Notes: a model not told the origin generated them from the sequence alone. A DNA stretch of 64,000 bases from Haemophilus sp. HMSC068C11 (GCF_001815355.1 NZ_KV820361.1:69797-133796); one strand, 5' to 3'. Counted from the first letter of the stretch, positions 17,531-29,240 are shown. Program-made: numbers and translations.

Positions 17531-19909
17531 ATGAAAAAACTTCTAATCGCAAGTTTATTATTCGGTACTACAACGAGTGTATTTGCGGCACCATTTGTAG
17601 CAAAAGACATTCGTGTTGACGGTGCTCAAGGAGACTTAGAACAGCAAATTCTAGCAAGCCTTCCTGTTCGTAGTGGTCAGCGTGTAACGGATAAAGATGT
17701 AGCCAATATTGTACGTTCATTATTCGTAAGTGGACAGTTTGATGATGTTAAAGCTTTCCAAGATGGCGACGCATTAGTTGTGAGCGTTATTGCGAAACCA
17801 ATTATTTCTGAAGTGAATATTAAAGGTAACTCAGTTATTCCAACAGAAGCATTAAAACAAAACCTTGATGCAAATGGTTTCAAAAGTGGTGATGTCTTAA
17901 ATCGTGCGAAATTAGAAGAGTTTGCGAAAACCTTAAGAGAACATTATAAGAGTATAGGTCGTTATAATGCGAAAGTTGATCCGATAGTGACAACTTTACC
18001 GAATAACCGTGCAGAAATTACACTTCAAATTGATGAAGATGATACGGCAAAACTTCGTTCTGTTACTTTTAATGGAAATGAAGCGATTTCTAGCAGTAAG
18101 TTACAAGAACAAATGGAACTTCAACCTGATTCTTGGTGGAAACTTTGGGGTAATAAGTTTGATGGTTCTCAATTTGATAAAGATATTCAAGCTATCCAAG
18201 ACTATTACCAAAATAATGGTTATGCAAAAGCAAGAGTGACAAAAACAGATGTTCAGTTGAATGAAGAACATACAAAAGCAGATGTCACTATTGATGTAAG
18301 TGAAGGTGAAAAATACAATTTAAGTTCTGCTCGTATCGTCGGTAACTTAGGTGGTATGGCTGATGAATTACAACCATTATTAGGTGAACTTCACTTAAAT
18401 GATACATTCAGTCGTGCGGATGTGCAAAATGTTGAAAGCTTAATTAAAGATAAATTAGGTGAACGTGGTTACGGTAGTGCAACAGTGAATACTGTACCAA
18501 CTTTCGATGATGCGAATAAAACATTAGCATTAACCTTTGTGGTTGATGCGGGACGTCGTTTATCTGTTCGTCAAGTTCGCTTTGAAGGTAATACGGTTTC
18601 TGCAGATAGCACATTGCGTCAAGAAATGCGCCAGCAAGAAGGTACTTGGTATAACTCTCAATTAGTTGAGTTAGGTAAAGTACGTTTAGATAGAACGGGT
18701 TTCTTTGAGAGTGTAGAAAATCGTGTTGAACCAATTCAAGGTTCTAATGATGAAGTCGATGTCGTATATAAAGTAAGAGAACGTAATACCGGTAGTATTA
18801 ACTTTGGTATCGGTTATGGTACAGAAAGTGGTATCAGCTATCAAGCAAGTGTGAAACAAGACAATTTCTTGGGAACAGGTGCAGCGGTAAGTTTAGCAGG
18901 TACACGTAATGACTACGGTACAAGTGTAAACTTGGGTTATACAGAACCATACTTTACTAAAGATGGAGTAAGTTTAGGTGGAAACGTATTCTATGAAACT
19001 TACGATAACTCGAAAAGTGATACTTTATCAACCTATAAACGTACAACTTACGGTGGTAATGTCACATTAGGATTCCCAGTTAATGAGAATAACTCATATT
19101 ACGTGGGATTAGGTTATACTTATAATAAAATCAGTAACTTCGCGTATGAATACAACCGTGATTTATACATGAAGTCAATGAATTTGACTGGAAACTCAAT
19201 CAAAACTAATGATTTTGATTTCTCATTTGGTTGGAATTACAACAGCCTAAACCGTGGCTATTTCCCAACTAAAGGTGTGAAAGCAAGTTTAGGTGGTCGT
19301 GTCACCATTCCAGGATCTGACAATAAATATTATAAATTAAGCGCTGAGCTTCAAGGTTTCTACCCATTAGATCGTGATCATCGTTGGGTATTATCTGGAA
19401 AAGCAACCGCTTCTTATGCAAATGGCTTAGGTGGTAAACGTGTACCGTTCTATCAACTTTATACGGCGGGTGGTATCGGTTCATTACGTGGCTTTGCTTA
19501 CGGTGCAGTAGGTCCTAATGCGATTTATCAAGACAAATATGGCCAATGGTATCAAAGTACTGATGTCGTTGGTGGTAACGCGATGGCTACAGCAAGTGTC
19601 GAACTTATTGTTCCAACCCCATTTGTTGGAGATAAAAGCCAAAATAGCGTGAGAACCTCGCTTTTCGTTGATGCAGCGAGCGTTTGGAATACAAAATGGA
19701 AATCAGATAAAGAGGGCTTAAAATCATCTCCGATTTATTCAACATTACCTGATTACAGCAAAGCGGGTCGAGTCCGAGCTTCAACTGGTGTTGCTTTCCA
19801 ATGGCAATCACCAATTGGACCATTGGTATTCTCTTATGCGAAACCAATCAAAAAATATGAAAATGATGATGTAGAACAATTCCAATTCAGTATTGGTGGT
19901 TCTTTCTAA
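17531..19909 (+). CDS. bamA: Outer-membrane protein assembly factor BamA (D15/Omp85)
   Basis: This 792-residue protein is the essential core of the BAM complex, which folds beta-barrel proteins into the outer membrane. A signal peptide of about 19 residues ends in VFAAPF. Five POTRA domains follow to about residue 420, and then a 16-strand barrel ending in a terminal phenylalanine (FQFSIGGSF). The RGF motif is present in [12 protein letters not shown]. In H. influenzae it is the protective surface antigen D15. No uptake sequence lies in this 2.4-kb gene. Confidence 0.97.
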   Translation: MKKLLIASLLFGTTTSVFAAPFVAKDIRVDGAQGDLEQQILASLPVRSGQRVTDKDVANIVRSLFVSGQFDDVKAFQDGDALVVSVIAKPIISEVNIKGNSVIPTEALKQNLDANGFKSGDVLNRAKLEEFAKTLREHYKSIGRYNAKVDPIVTTLPNNRAEITLQIDEDDTAKLRSVTFNGNEAISSSKLQEQMELQPDSWWKLWGNKFDGSQFDKDIQAIQDYYQNNGYAKARVTKTDVQLNEEHTKADVTIDVSEGEKYNLSSARIVGNLGGMADELQPLLGELHLNDTFSRADVQNVESLIKDKLGERGYGSATVNTVPTFDDANKTLALTFVVDAGRRLSVRQVRFEGNTVSADSTLRQEMRQQEGTWYNSQLVELGKVRLDRTGFFESVENRVEPIQGSNDEVDVVYKVRERNTGSINFGIGYGTESGISYQASVKQDNFLGTGAAVSLAGTRNDYGTSVNLGYTEPYFTKDGVSLGGNVFYETYDNSKSDTLSTYKRTTYGGNVTLGFPVNENNSYYVGLGYTYNKISNFAYEYNRDLYMKSMNLTGNSIKTNDFDFSFGWNYNSLNRGYFPTKGVKASLGGRVTIPGSDNKYYKLSAELQGFYPLDRDHRWVLSGKATASYANGLGGKRVPFYQLYTAGGIGSLRGFAYGAVGPNAIYQDKYGQWYQSTDVVGGNAMATASVELIVPTPFVGDKSQNSVRTSLFVDAASVWNTKWKSDKEGLKSSPIYSTLPDYSKAGRVRASTGVAFQWQSPIGPLVFSYAKPIKKYENDDVEQFQFSIGGSF

Positions 19910-19915
19910 TAAATT

Positions 19916-19943
19916 GAACTTTTACGTTCTATTTAAGTCAAAA
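19916..19943 (+). promoter_or_regulatory. Candidate sigma-E promoter upstream of skp
   Basis: GAACTT (19916-19921), a 16-base spacer, then TCAAAA (19938-19943) matches the sigma-E consensus (GGAACTT-N16-TCAAA) except for the first G. It lies between the bamA stop and skp; sigma-E controls skp and neighbouring lpx genes in E. coli. Function is inferred. Confidence 0.6.
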
Positions 19944-20012
19944 TCTTCGTTCTGTGTCAGTGAGTTAGCTGGCACAGGAATATTTACTAAACTAATTTAA
20001 GGAAATTCAAAC

Positions 20013-20621
20013 ATGAAAAACGTAGTAAAAGTTACCGCACTTTCTTTAGGTCTTGCACTTGCATCAGGTTTTGCTGCTGCAGATGAAAATATCGCATTCA
20101 TCAACGCTGGTTACTTATTCCAAAACCACCCAGATCGTCAAGCTGTAGCAGATAAGTTAGATGCAGAATTCAAACCAATGGCGGATAAACTTGCTGCAAG
20201 TAAGAAAGAAATTGATGACAAAATCGTAGCATCTCGTAAAAAAGTAGAAGCAAAAGTTGCAGCTTTACAAAAAGATGCACCTCGTTTACGTCAAGCTGAA
20301 ATTCAAAAACGCCAAGAAGAAATCACTAAATTTGGTTCAGATGAAGAAGCTGCATTAAATAAATTAATGGAAGAGCAAGATAAAAAAGTGGCAGAGTTCC
20401 AAGAGTTAAACGAAAAACGTCAAACTGAAGAGCGTGGTAAATTATTAGAAAGCATTCAAGTTGCAACTAATAACTTAGCAAAAGCAAAAGGTTATACTTA
20501 TGTTTTAGATGCTAACTCTGTAGTATTTGCGGTAGATGGTAAAGACATTACTGAAGATGTATTAAAATCTATTCCTGCAACTGAAAAAGCAGCTCCAGCA
20601 AAAACTGAAGAGAAAAAATAA
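20013..20621 (+). CDS. skp: Periplasmic chaperone Skp (OmpH)
   Basis: This 202-residue periplasmic chaperone carries unfolded outer-membrane proteins to BamA. A signal peptide is cleaved after about residue 22 (SGFAAA), and the rest is the long charged coiled-coil hairpin that forms Skp's tentacles. The C-terminal tail is Lys/Ala/Glu-rich (APAKTEEKK) and longer than in E. coli. An uptake sequence encodes the VTALS of the signal peptide. It is 12 bases from lpxD, so the two are co-transcribed, possibly from the sigma-E promoter at 19916. Confidence 0.95.
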   Translation: MKNVVKVTALSLGLALASGFAAADENIAFINAGYLFQNHPDRQAVADKLDAEFKPMADKLAASKKEIDDKIVASRKKVEAKVAALQKDAPRLRQAEIQKRQEEITKFGSDEEAALNKLMEEQDKKVAEFQELNEKRQTEERGKLLESIQVATNNLAKAKGYTYVLDANSVVFAVDGKDITEDVLKSIPATEKAAPAKTEEKK

Positions 20622-20633
20622 TAGGTTCTCATA

Positions 20634-21659
20634 ATGCAAAAATCCTATTCTTTACAGGAATTAGCAGCAAAAGTCGGCGGTACCCTTCGTGGTAACGCCG
20701 ACGTTGTCGTTAATAGTATTGCTGCTCTTTCAAAAGCAGATGCAAATCAGCTTACGTTCATTTCTAATGCAAAATTTCGCCCTTTATTAGCTGAATCTAA
20801 AGCAGGTATTCTTGTGGTGTCAGAAGCAGATGTGGAATTTTGCTCACCTGAAAGTAATTTACTTATCGTTAAAGATCCTTATGTTGCTTATGCAGTATTA
20901 GCTCAATATATGGATACTACCCCAAAAGCGGCTCAAAATATCCACCCAAGTGCGGTTATTTCTGAAAAAGCTTCAATGGGTGAAAATGTATCAATTGGTG
21001 CAAATGCCGTGATTGAAGAAGGTGTTGTATTAGGCGATAACGTGATTATTGGCGCAGGTTGTTTTGTAGGTAAATTCACCAAAATTGGTGCAGGTACACA
21101 GCTTTGGGCAAATGTAAGCGTTTACCATGAAGTAGAAATTGGACAAAATTGCTTAATTCAATCAGGTGCTGTGATTGGTAGTGATGGTTTTGGTTATGCA
21201 AATGATCGTGGCCGCTGGGTGAAAATTCCACAAGTTGGTCAAGTGATTATTGGTAATAATGTCGAAATCGGTGCTTGTACCTGTATTGACCGTGGCGCCT
21301 TAGACGCAACAGTCATTGAAGATAACGTCATCATTGATAACCTTTGTCAAATTGCGCATAACGTTCATATCGGCACAGGTACAGCTGTAGCTGGCGGTGT
21401 CATTATGGCGGGTAGCCTAAAAGTGGGGCGTTATTGTTTAATTGGCGGAGCAAGTGTGATTAATGGTCACATGGAAATCTGCGATAAAGTCACAGTGACT
21501 GGCATGGGGATGGTAATGCGTCCAATTACTGAACCAGGCGTTTACTCATCGGGTATCCCATTACAAACCAATAAAGAGTGGCGAAAAACAGCCGCACTTA
21601 CTTTGGGGATTGATGGTATGAATAAACGACTGAAAGCCCTTGAGAAAAAACTTGGCTAA
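20634..21659 (+). CDS. lpxD: UDP-3-O-(3-hydroxyacyl)glucosamine N-acyltransferase
   Basis: This 341-residue enzyme adds the amide-linked hydroxyacyl chain in lipid A synthesis, the third step of the Raetz pathway. An N-terminal uridine-binding domain (to about residue 100) precedes the left-handed beta-helix of hexapeptide repeats (for example [16 protein letters not shown]-type turns). The catalytic histidine should lie in QIAHNVHIG. An uptake sequence is read as PSAVIS in the first helix turn. A terminator-like hairpin after the gene separates it from fabZ. Confidence 0.96.
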   Translation: MQKSYSLQELAAKVGGTLRGNADVVVNSIAALSKADANQLTFISNAKFRPLLAESKAGILVVSEADVEFCSPESNLLIVKDPYVAYAVLAQYMDTTPKAAQNIHPSAVISEKASMGENVSIGANAVIEEGVVLGDNVIIGAGCFVGKFTKIGAGTQLWANVSVYHEVEIGQNCLIQSGAVIGSDGFGYANDRGRWVKIPQVGQVIIGNNVEIGACTCIDRGALDATVIEDNVIIDNLCQIAHNVHIGTGTAVAGGVIMAGSLKVGRYCLIGGASVINGHMEICDKVTVTGMGMVMRPITEPGVYSSGIPLQTNKEWRKTAALTLGIDGMNKRLKALEKKLG

Positions 21660-21666
21660 GATTTTT

Positions 21667-21698
21667 AAAACGTACCCTAGGGTGCGTTTTATTTTTAT
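21667..21698 (+). terminator. Terminator-like hairpin between lpxD and fabZ
   Basis: AAAACGTACCC pairs with GGGTGCGTTTT (one G-U) and is followed by ATTTTTAT. It divides the envelope gene run into two transcription units. Confidence 0.82.
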
Positions 21699-21710
21699 AC
21701 AGAAATATCG

Positions 21711-21716
21711 TATAAT
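21711..21716 (+). promoter_or_regulatory. Candidate fabZ promoter -10
   Basis: A perfect TATAAT 39 bases before the fabZ start and directly after the lpxD hairpin. The -35 (TTTATT, 21688-21693) is poor. Confidence 0.45.
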
Positions 21717-21755
21717 TCCAGTGTTTTATTATTATTTATTTTAAAGGTATTAGAC

Positions 21756-22205
21756 GTGTCAGAGAATCAAGTAAGTAAAGTAATTGAAGCAAAAGAAATT
21801 ATGACCTTATTGCCACATCGTTATCCATTTTTATTAGTGGATCGTGTGTTAGACTACAAAGAAGGTGAATGGTTAAAAGCAATTAAAAATATTAGCGTAA
21901 ACGAACCTTGTTTTACCGGTCATTTCCCTGGAGAGCCAATTTTACCAGGTGTGTTAATTCTTGAAGCTTTGGCGCAATCAATGGGGATCCTTGCATTTAA
22001 AACCCATGAATTAAAAGGTGGCGAATTATTCTATTTCGCAGGTATTGATGAAGCGCGTTTCAAACGCCCAGTATTACCTGGAGATCAAATGGAATTGAAC
22101 GTTCAAGTGATTAAAGAACGTCGTGGTATTACAGCATTCACGGGTATTGCAACTGTAAACGGTGAAGTAGCTTGTGAAGCCAAATTAATGTGTGCTCGTC
22201 GATAA
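21756..22205 (+). CDS. fabZ: 3-hydroxyacyl-[ACP] dehydratase FabZ
   Basis: This 149-residue hot-dog-fold enzyme removes water from 3-hydroxyacyl-ACP in fatty acid elongation, competing with LpxA for the same substrate. [14 protein letters not shown] carries the catalytic histidine, and [20 protein letters not shown] the glutamate. The start codon is GTG, with AAAGG upstream. It lies 23 bases from lpxA and forms the head of fabZ-lpxA-lpxB-rnhB. Confidence 0.97.
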   Translation: MSENQVSKVIEAKEIMTLLPHRYPFLLVDRVLDYKEGEWLKAIKNISVNEPCFTGHFPGEPILPGVLILEALAQSMGILAFKTHELKGGELFYFAGIDEARFKRPVLPGDQMELNVQVIKERRGITAFTGIATVNGEVACEAKLMCARR

Positions 22206-22228
22206 TTAAAGAAAATTAAGGGGTAAGT

Positions 22229-23017
22229 ATGATCCACCCAAGTGCAAAAATTCACCCGACCGCGCTTGTTGCTGATGGCGCAGTTATTGGCGAAGACGTT
22301 GTTATCGGTCCTTTCTGTATTATTGAAGGGAGTGTTGAGATTAAAGCGCGTACCGTTTTAAATTCTCACATTGTCGTGAAAGGCGACACCGTGATTGGTG
22401 AAGATAACCAGATTTATCAATTCGCCAGTATTGGTGAAGTCAACCAAGATTTAAAATATAAGGGCGAAGCAACAAAAACCATTATTGGTAATGGCAACCT
22501 TATTCGTGAACATGTGACGATTCATCGCGGCACTATCCAAGGTGGTGGTGTAACACGTATTGGTAACAACAACTTATTGATGATCAATGTCCACATTGCC
22601 CACGATTGCCAAATCAAAAATAACTGTATTTTGGCAAACAATGCAACCCTTGCAGGTCACGTTGAATTAGATGATTTTGTTATTGTAGGTGGTATGTCTG
22701 CGATCCATCAATTTGTGATCGTCGGTGCGCACGTAATGTTAGGTGGTGGCTCTATGGTTAGCCAAGATGTGCCGCCTTATGTGATGGCACAAGGTAACCA
22801 TGCGCAACCTTTCGGTGTCAACCTTGAAGGATTAAAACGTCGTGGTTTTGATAAACCAACTATGCATGCTATCCGTAATGTTTATAAAATGATTTACCGT
22901 AGCGGTAAAACCCTTGAAGAAGTATTGCCGGAAATTGAACAAATTGCGCAAACTGAATCTGCAATTAGTTTCTTTGTGGAATTCTTCAAACGTTCTACCC
23001 GTGGCATTATTCGTTAA
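22229..23017 (+). CDS. lpxA: UDP-N-acetylglucosamine acyltransferase
   Basis: This 262-residue enzyme carries out the first step of lipid A synthesis, moving a 3-hydroxyacyl chain from ACP to UDP-GlcNAc. The hexapeptide left-handed beta-helix occupies the first ~190 residues, with the catalytic histidine in [12 protein letters not shown]-terminal helical domain follows. Length matches the family. It is co-transcribed with fabZ. Confidence 0.97.
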   Translation: MIHPSAKIHPTALVADGAVIGEDVVIGPFCIIEGSVEIKARTVLNSHIVVKGDTVIGEDNQIYQFASIGEVNQDLKYKGEATKTIIGNGNLIREHVTIHRGTIQGGGVTRIGNNNLLMINVHIAHDCQIKNNCILANNATLAGHVELDDFVIVGGMSAIHQFVIVGAHVMLGGGSMVSQDVPPYVMAQGNHAQPFGVNLEGLKRRGFDKPTMHAIRNVYKMIYRSGKTLEEVLPEIEQIAQTESAISFFVEFFKRSTRGIIR

Positions 23018-23062
23018 TTAACATTTCTTTTCTCATTAAGAGAAAATGATGAATAACAAAGA

Positions 23063-23100
23063 GACCGCACGATGATTTGTTCAAAGTGCGGTCGTTTTTT
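23063..23100 (+). terminator. Inverted uptake-sequence hairpin between lpxA and lpxB
   Basis: GACCGCAC (23063-23070) pairs with GTGCGGTC (23086-23093), followed by GTTTTTT. The right copy lies only about 20 bases before the lpxB start, so this may attenuate rather than fully stop transcription into lpxB. Confidence 0.65.
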
Positions 23101-23112
23101 AGGATAAATTTA

Positions 23113-24282
23113 ATGATAAAAGAAAATCCGACTATTGCAATTGTTGCCGGTGAAGTATCTGGTGATATTCTTGGTGCAGGTCTCATTCAAGCGCTTAAAC
23201 GCCACTATCCGCAAGCTAAGTTTGTCGGGATTGGCGGAGAGAGAATGATTGCTCAAGGTTTTGAAAGCTTTTTTGATATGGAAGAGCTCTCTGTCATGGG
23301 GCTAGTAGAAGTACTTAGACATTTACCTCGATTGCTTAAAATTCGTCGCAGTGTTATCGAGCAACTTTCTGCTATTAAACCAGATGTATTTATCGGTATT
23401 GATGCACCGGATTTTAATCTTACCGTTGAACTTAAATTAAAAGAAAAAGGGATTAAAACCATTCATTACGTGAGTCCATCTGTATGGGCTTGGCGCCAAA
23501 ATCGTATCTATAAAATTGCTAAAGCAACCCATCAAGTATTGGCTTTTCTTCCTTTTGAAAAAGCTTTTTATGATCGTTTTAATGTGCCTTGCCGTTTTAT
23601 TGGCCATACCATGGCGGATGCAATTCCATTAAAACCAAATCGTACAGAAGCTTGCCAGACCTTAGATATTGATGAAAAAGGACGTTATCTTGCCATTTTA
23701 GTGGGGAGCCGTGGTAGTGAAGTGGGCTTCCTTACAGAGCCATTTTTAAAAACTGCTTTGTTATTAAAAGAAAAATATCCAGACTTGCAGTTTTTAGTCC
23801 CTTTGGTGAATGAAAAACGTCGCCAGCAATTTGAGGAAATAAAGGCTCAGATTGCTCCTGATCTTGATATGCATTTAATTGATGGTAAAGCACGCCAAGT
23901 GATGATTGCCGCCGAAGCGACTTTACTTGCTTCAGGTACCGCAGCGCTCGAGGCAATGTTGTGTAAATCGCCAATGGTAGTAGGCTATCGAATGAAACCT
24001 TTCACATATTTCTTGGCAAAACGATTAGTCAAAACAAAATATATTTCATTGCCTAATTTGTTAGCGGATGAAATGCTTGTGCCAGAAATGATTCAAGAAG
24101 ATTGCGAACCGCAAAAATTAGCAGAGCAACTTGCTCAGTATTTAGGCGATGACGAAAGTGCGGTCAAATCTCGCAGTGTTTTAATTCAACGTTTTACAGA
24201 ATTGCATAAATTGATTCAATGTGATGCGGATAGCCAAGCCGCACAAGCTGTGGTTGATTTATTGGAGCAAAGACATGACTGA
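23113..24282 (+). CDS. lpxB: Lipid A disaccharide synthase
   Basis: This 389-residue glycosyltransferase joins UDP-diacylglucosamine and lipid X to form the lipid A disaccharide. I start at the ATG of [18 protein letters not shown], which gives the family length and has AGGA upstream; an upstream TTG at 23077 would read through an uptake sequence and a terminator arm. [20 protein letters not shown] and [13 protein letters not shown] are family motifs. It overlaps rnhB by 8 bases, so the two are translationally coupled. Confidence 0.96.
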   Translation: MIKENPTIAIVAGEVSGDILGAGLIQALKRHYPQAKFVGIGGERMIAQGFESFFDMEELSVMGLVEVLRHLPRLLKIRRSVIEQLSAIKPDVFIGIDAPDFNLTVELKLKEKGIKTIHYVSPSVWAWRQNRIYKIAKATHQVLAFLPFEKAFYDRFNVPCRFIGHTMADAIPLKPNRTEACQTLDIDEKGRYLAILVGSRGSEVGFLTEPFLKTALLLKEKYPDLQFLVPLVNEKRRQQFEEIKAQIAPDLDMHLIDGKARQVMIAAEATLLASGTAALEAMLCKSPMVVGYRMKPFTYFLAKRLVKTKYISLPNLLADEMLVPEMIQEDCEPQKLAEQLAQYLGDDESAVKSRSVLIQRFTELHKLIQCDADSQAAQAVVDLLEQRHD

Positions 24283-24877
24283 TTTTGTTTATCCTGAAGG
24301 TTATCAGCTATTTGCCGGGGTGGATGAAGTTGGCCGAGGCCCTTTAGTGGGGGCAGTTGTCACGGCTGCGGTGATCTTAGATCCGAATAAGCCGATTGCT
24401 GGTTTGGCGGATTCTAAAAAACTCAGTGAGAAAAAACGTCTTGCACTCGCAGCAGAAATTAAAGAGAAAGCCTTAGCTTGGGCAATGGGACGAGCTGAGC
24501 CAGCTGAGATTGATGAATTAAATATTCTTCATGCTTCGATGTTAGCCATGGAACGAGCCGTAAAAGCCTTAGAAATTCAACCGCACTTTGTGTTGGTGGA
24601 TGGCAATCGTATTCCACCTAACCTTGGTTTGCCTGCTCAAGCGGTAGTGAAAGGGGATTCACTTGTGGCTGAAATTAGCGCCGCCTCTATTTTGGCAAAA
24701 GTTGCACGCGATCAAGAAATGGAAGCATTAGATAAAAAGTATCCTGAATATGCGTTTGCTCAACATAAAGGCTATCCAACCAAATTACACTTGGAAAAAT
24801 TAGCGGAACTGGGCCCTTTACCAGAGTATCGTCGAAGTTTTTCTCCAGTGAAGAAAGCCCTAGGCATAGAAGAGTAG
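24275..24877 (+). CDS. rnhB: Ribonuclease HII
   Basis: This 200-residue enzyme cuts RNA in RNA-DNA hybrids and removes misincorporated ribonucleotides. I start at the ATG inside the lpxB end (MTDFVYPEG), which gives the family length. Active-site residues are visible: Asp-Glu in [13 protein letters not shown], Asp in FVLVDGNR, and the later [14 protein letters not shown] block. The lpxB-rnhB order is the same in E. coli. Confidence 0.96.
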   Translation: MTDFVYPEGYQLFAGVDEVGRGPLVGAVVTAAVILDPNKPIAGLADSKKLSEKKRLALAAEIKEKALAWAMGRAEPAEIDELNILHASMLAMERAVKALEIQPHFVLVDGNRIPPNLGLPAQAVVKGDSLVAEISAASILAKVARDQEMEALDKKYPEYAFAQHKGYPTKLHLEKLAELGPLPEYRRSFSPVKKALGIEE

Positions 24878-24911
24878 TGAGCTTGAAGGTTCTAAGATTG
24901 AAGGATATAAA

Positions 24912-25511
24912 ATGGACATTTATTGCCTTGTCTTTGATGACTATGAAACGTTAGATCTAATGGGTCCTGTTGAGTTTTTAGCAAGAGTCCCTAATGTTAA
25001 GCTTCGCTATGTATCCCAAGTTGGTGGATTAATTCATAGTAAGCAAGGATTTTATATTGAAACAGAAAAGCTAGAACATTTATTACCTCATAGTGTGTTA
25101 TTGGTTGTTGGGGGACAGGGAACTCGTCAGTTAGTAAAAGATGAACAATTTATTAATCAGCTTGGTAAATGGATTGATGAGTCAGAGATTTGTCTCAGTG
25201 TTTGTACAGGTTCAGCATTATTGGCTTGTACGGGGCGATTAGATAGTTTAAAAGCGACTTCTAATAAAAAATCTTTTGAATGGGTAAAGCAATGTCGCCC
25301 AGCTGTAAAATGGCAGCCCGTTGCAAGATGGGTGAAAGATGGCAAGTTTTACACTTCATCAGGCGTTTCTGCTGGTATGGATATGGCACTTGGGTTTATT
25401 GCTGATTATTATGGCAGTGACTTGGCTCAAGACATTGCTAACCACACCGAATATTATTGGCAAAAAGATCCTAGCGTAGATAATTTTGCTCGAATCTATG
25501 GATATGAATAA
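24912..25511 (+). CDS. DJ-1/PfpI-family protein of unknown function
   Basis: This 199-residue class I glutamine-amidotransferase-like protein resembles the DJ-1/PfpI and AraC-regulator ligand domains. The opening FDDYETLDLMGPVEFL is typical. The likely nucleophile is Cys98 in the elbow LSVCTGSALLA, and VVGGQGTR precedes it. No DNA-binding domain is attached. The family includes chaperones, glyoxalases and isonitrile hydratases; the sequence alone does not choose among them. It lies 34 bases after rnhB on the same strand, so it may be co-transcribed. I do not recall an H. influenzae neighbour of this kind here. Confidence 0.8.
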   Translation: MDIYCLVFDDYETLDLMGPVEFLARVPNVKLRYVSQVGGLIHSKQGFYIETEKLEHLLPHSVLLVVGGQGTRQLVKDEQFINQLGKWIDESEICLSVCTGSALLACTGRLDSLKATSNKKSFEWVKQCRPAVKWQPVARWVKDGKFYTSSGVSAGMDMALGFIADYYGSDLAQDIANHTEYYWQKDPSVDNFARIYGYE

Positions 25512-25534
25512 TAGATTTAGTTTTAGATTAAACA

Positions 25535-25564
25535 AAAGAGCGGTCAAAATTGACCGCTCTTTTT
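25535..25564. terminator. Bidirectional terminator with variant uptake-like arms
   Basis: AAAGAGCGGTCAA pairs with TTGACCGCTCTTT, with A and T runs on the outer sides. It ends both the DJ-1-like gene and minus-strand aspA. The arms are AAGAGCGGT, one base from the uptake sequence in each arm. Confidence 0.88.
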
Positions 25565-25578
25565 ACATCTTCGAGAGA

Positions 25579-26997
25579 TTATTTATTTAATTTCGCTTTA
25601 TAAGTTGGGTTCATTAAGTTTTCTACAGAAAGGATGTCATCCAATTGTTCTGCTGTTAATAAACCTTTTTCTAATACGACTTCGCGTACACCTTTACCGG
25701 TTTGAGCACAGATTTTACCCACTAAGTCGCCATTATGGTGACCGATAAATGGATTTAAGTAAGTCACGATACCGATTGAGTTAAATACGTAGTTTTCACA
25801 AATTTCTTTGTTTACAGTAATACCGTCTACACATTTATCGCGTAAGTTCACGCAAGCATTAGTTAAGATGTCGATAGATTCAAACATTGCTTGCCCAATC
25901 ACTGGTTCCATTACGTTTAATTGTAATTGACCCGCTTCAGATGCGAAAGTAACAGTAGTATCGTTACCAATTACTTTAAAGCAAACTTGGTTTACCACTT
26001 CTGGAATAACAGGATTAACTTTTGCAGGCATGATAGAAGAACCTGCTTGTAATTCAGGTAAGTTAATTTCTTTAATACCTGCACGTGGACCAGAAGAGAG
26101 TAAACGTAAGTCGTTACATACTTTAGAGAGTTTTACTGCGGTACGTTTTAATGCACCGTGAACCATGACATAAGCACCACAGTCAGATGTTGCTTCGATT
26201 AGGTTTTCAGCAGGTACACAAGGTAATCCAGTTACTTCAGCAAGGTGTTTTACCACTAATTCTGTATAACCTTTTGGTGTATTTAAACCAGTACCGATTG
26301 CTGTTGCACCAAGGTTGACTTCAAGGAGTAACTCAGCGGTACGTTTCAAGTTACGTACTTCTTCTTCAAGTAATACGGCAAAGGCTTTAAACTCTTGACC
26401 AACCGTCATAGGTACCGCATCTTGTAATTGGGTACGACCCATTTTTAAAATTTTAGCAAATTCTTTTGCTTTATTATCGAAACCATCATGCAAGTATTGG
26501 ATTTTGTCGATAAGTTTCAAAATGCTGTTATATACCGCAATACGGAAACCGGTAGGATACGCATCGTTGGTAGATTGGCTAGCGTTCACGTGGTCCATTG
26601 GGTTAATAACATCATATTCACCTTTTTTATGACCAATTTTTTCAAGTGCGAGGTTAGCAACGACTTCGTTGGTATTCATATTGACAGAAGTACCCGCACC
26701 ACCTTGATATACATCAGATGGGAATTGATCTAAGCATTTCCCCGTGGTAAGAATTTCATCACAAGCAGCTACAATCGCTTTTGCAATATCACTTGGAATA
26801 GCACCTAATTCACCATTCGCTAGGGCAGTTGCTTTTTTTACCATCACCATGCCGCGTACAAATTCCGGTACATCAGAAATGGTTACATTAGAAATATTGA
26901 AGTTTTCGACCGCTCTTAATGTGTGGATACCCCAGTACGCATCCGCCGGCACATCACGTTCGCCTAATAAATCCACTTCTTTTCTGTATTGAGTCAT
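25579..26997 (-). CDS. aspA: Aspartate ammonia-lyase (aspartase)
   Basis: This 472-residue enzyme deaminates aspartate to fumarate, feeding anaerobic fumarate respiration. I start at the ATG of [15 protein letters not shown], which has AAGGTG upstream; a GTG three codons earlier is possible. The fumarase/aspartase signature [11 protein letters not shown] is present. So are [15 protein letters not shown] and [16 protein letters not shown]. The promoter has an FNR/CRP-like site centred at about -41.5, so oxygen and carbon control is likely. Confidence 0.97.
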   Translation of the reverse strand: MTQYRKEVDLLGERDVPADAYWGIHTLRAVENFNISNVTISDVPEFVRGMVMVKKATALANGELGAIPSDIAKAIVAACDEILTTGKCLDQFPSDVYQGGAGTSVNMNTNEVVANLALEKIGHKKGEYDVINPMDHVNASQSTNDAYPTGFRIAVYNSILKLIDKIQYLHDGFDNKAKEFAKILKMGRTQLQDAVPMTVGQEFKAFAVLLEEEVRNLKRTAELLLEVNLGATAIGTGLNTPKGYTELVVKHLAEVTGLPCVPAENLIEATSDCGAYVMVHGALKRTAVKLSKVCNDLRLLSSGPRAGIKEINLPELQAGSSIMPAKVNPVIPEVVNQVCFKVIGNDTTVTFASEAGQLQLNVMEPVIGQAMFESIDILTNACVNLRDKCVDGITVNKEICENYVFNSIGIVTYLNPFIGHHNGDLVGKICAQTGKGVREVVLEKGLLTAEQLDDILSVENLMNPTYKAKLNK

Positions 26998-27035
26998 TTG
27001 AATCACCTTTTTTGGTTGTTAATTAATTTGAGGTA

Positions 27036-27041
27036 ATTATA
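27036..27041 (-). promoter_or_regulatory. aspA promoter -10
   Basis: A perfect TATAAT on the minus strand. Transcription would start near 27029, giving a leader of about 30 bases. Confidence 0.6.
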
Positions 27042-27062
27042 GGAATTTACACTGAAAATAAA

Positions 27063-27078
27063 TTTGATATTGATCACA
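27063..27078. promoter_or_regulatory. Overlapping FNR and CRP site of aspA
   Basis: TTGAT-ATTG-ATCAC (27064-27077) matches the FNR box TTGAT-N4-ATCAA at nine of ten positions. The same bases read as TTTGA-N6-TCACA, a CRP match at nine of ten. The centre is about 41.5 bases from the predicted start, the class II activator position. Confidence 0.65.
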
Positions 27079-27155
27079 TTTTAAAGAAGAAGTATGAGAG
27101 ATATTTTCATTTCTCGCATAAGTTTTTTTAGGGCAAGAATTTTTTTATTTATCCC

Positions 27156-27184
27156 CTTGAAACCGAAAAAGTTATCCCCACATT
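27156..27184 (+). promoter_or_regulatory. Sigma-32 heat-shock promoter of groES-groEL
   Basis: CTTGAAA (27156-27162), a 13-base spacer, then CCCCACATT (27176-27184), close to the sigma-32 consensus CTTGAAA-N13-CCCCATNT. Confidence 0.75.
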
Positions 27185-27219
27185 TAAAACACTTTATTTT
27201 AATAAGAAGGAAATTAATC

Positions 27220-27510
27220 ATGAATATTCGTCCTTTACATGATCGTGTAATCATTAAACGTGAAGAAGTAGAAACCCTTTCAGCTGGCGGTATTGTATTA
27301 ACCGGTTCAGCAGCGACTAAATCAACCCGTGCAAAAGTATTAGCAGTAGGTAAAGGTCGTATTTTGGAAAATGGTACCGTTCAACCTTTAGATGTAAAAG
27401 TTGGTGATACGGTCATTTTCAATGATGGCTATGGCGTGAAAAGTGAAAAAATCGACGGTGAAGAAGTGTTAATCATTTCTGAAAACGATATTTTGGCGAT
27501 TGTGGAATAA
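27220..27510 (+). CDS. groES: Co-chaperonin GroES
   Basis: This 96-residue protein forms the heptameric lid of the GroEL chamber. I start at [15 protein letters not shown], which gives the exact family length with AAGGAA upstream; the longer in-frame reading from 27094 runs back through the heat-shock promoter and is not coding. The mobile loop ([14 protein letters not shown]) is present. It is 22 bases before groEL and is expressed from a sigma-32 promoter. Confidence 0.98.
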   Translation: MNIRPLHDRVIIKREEVETLSAGGIVLTGSAATKSTRAKVLAVGKGRILENGTVQPLDVKVGDTVIFNDGYGVKSEKIDGEEVLIISENDILAIVE

Positions 27511-27520
27511 TTTAAATTAA

Positions 27521-29179
<1,659 letters not shown>

Positions 29180-29199
29180 TTCCCCTTTGCGAAAGAAAG

Positions 29200-29240
29200 T
29201 GCGATCGTTTTTCTTTATAGAAATGCGATCGCATTTTTAT
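29200..29240 (+). terminator. Terminator of groES-groEL
   Basis: TGCGATCG (29200-29207) pairs with CGATCGCA (29226-29233), followed by TTTTTAT. The arms look like decayed uptake sequences (AAGTGCGAT). Confidence 0.75.

Noticed and set aside
23077-23112. TTG start upstream of lpxB
   Set aside because: It would read through an uptake sequence and a terminator arm; the ATG at 23113 has a better ribosome binding site and family length.
27094-27219. Upstream in-frame start for groES
   Set aside because: The extension crosses the sigma-32 promoter, and the protein from 27220 has the exact family length.
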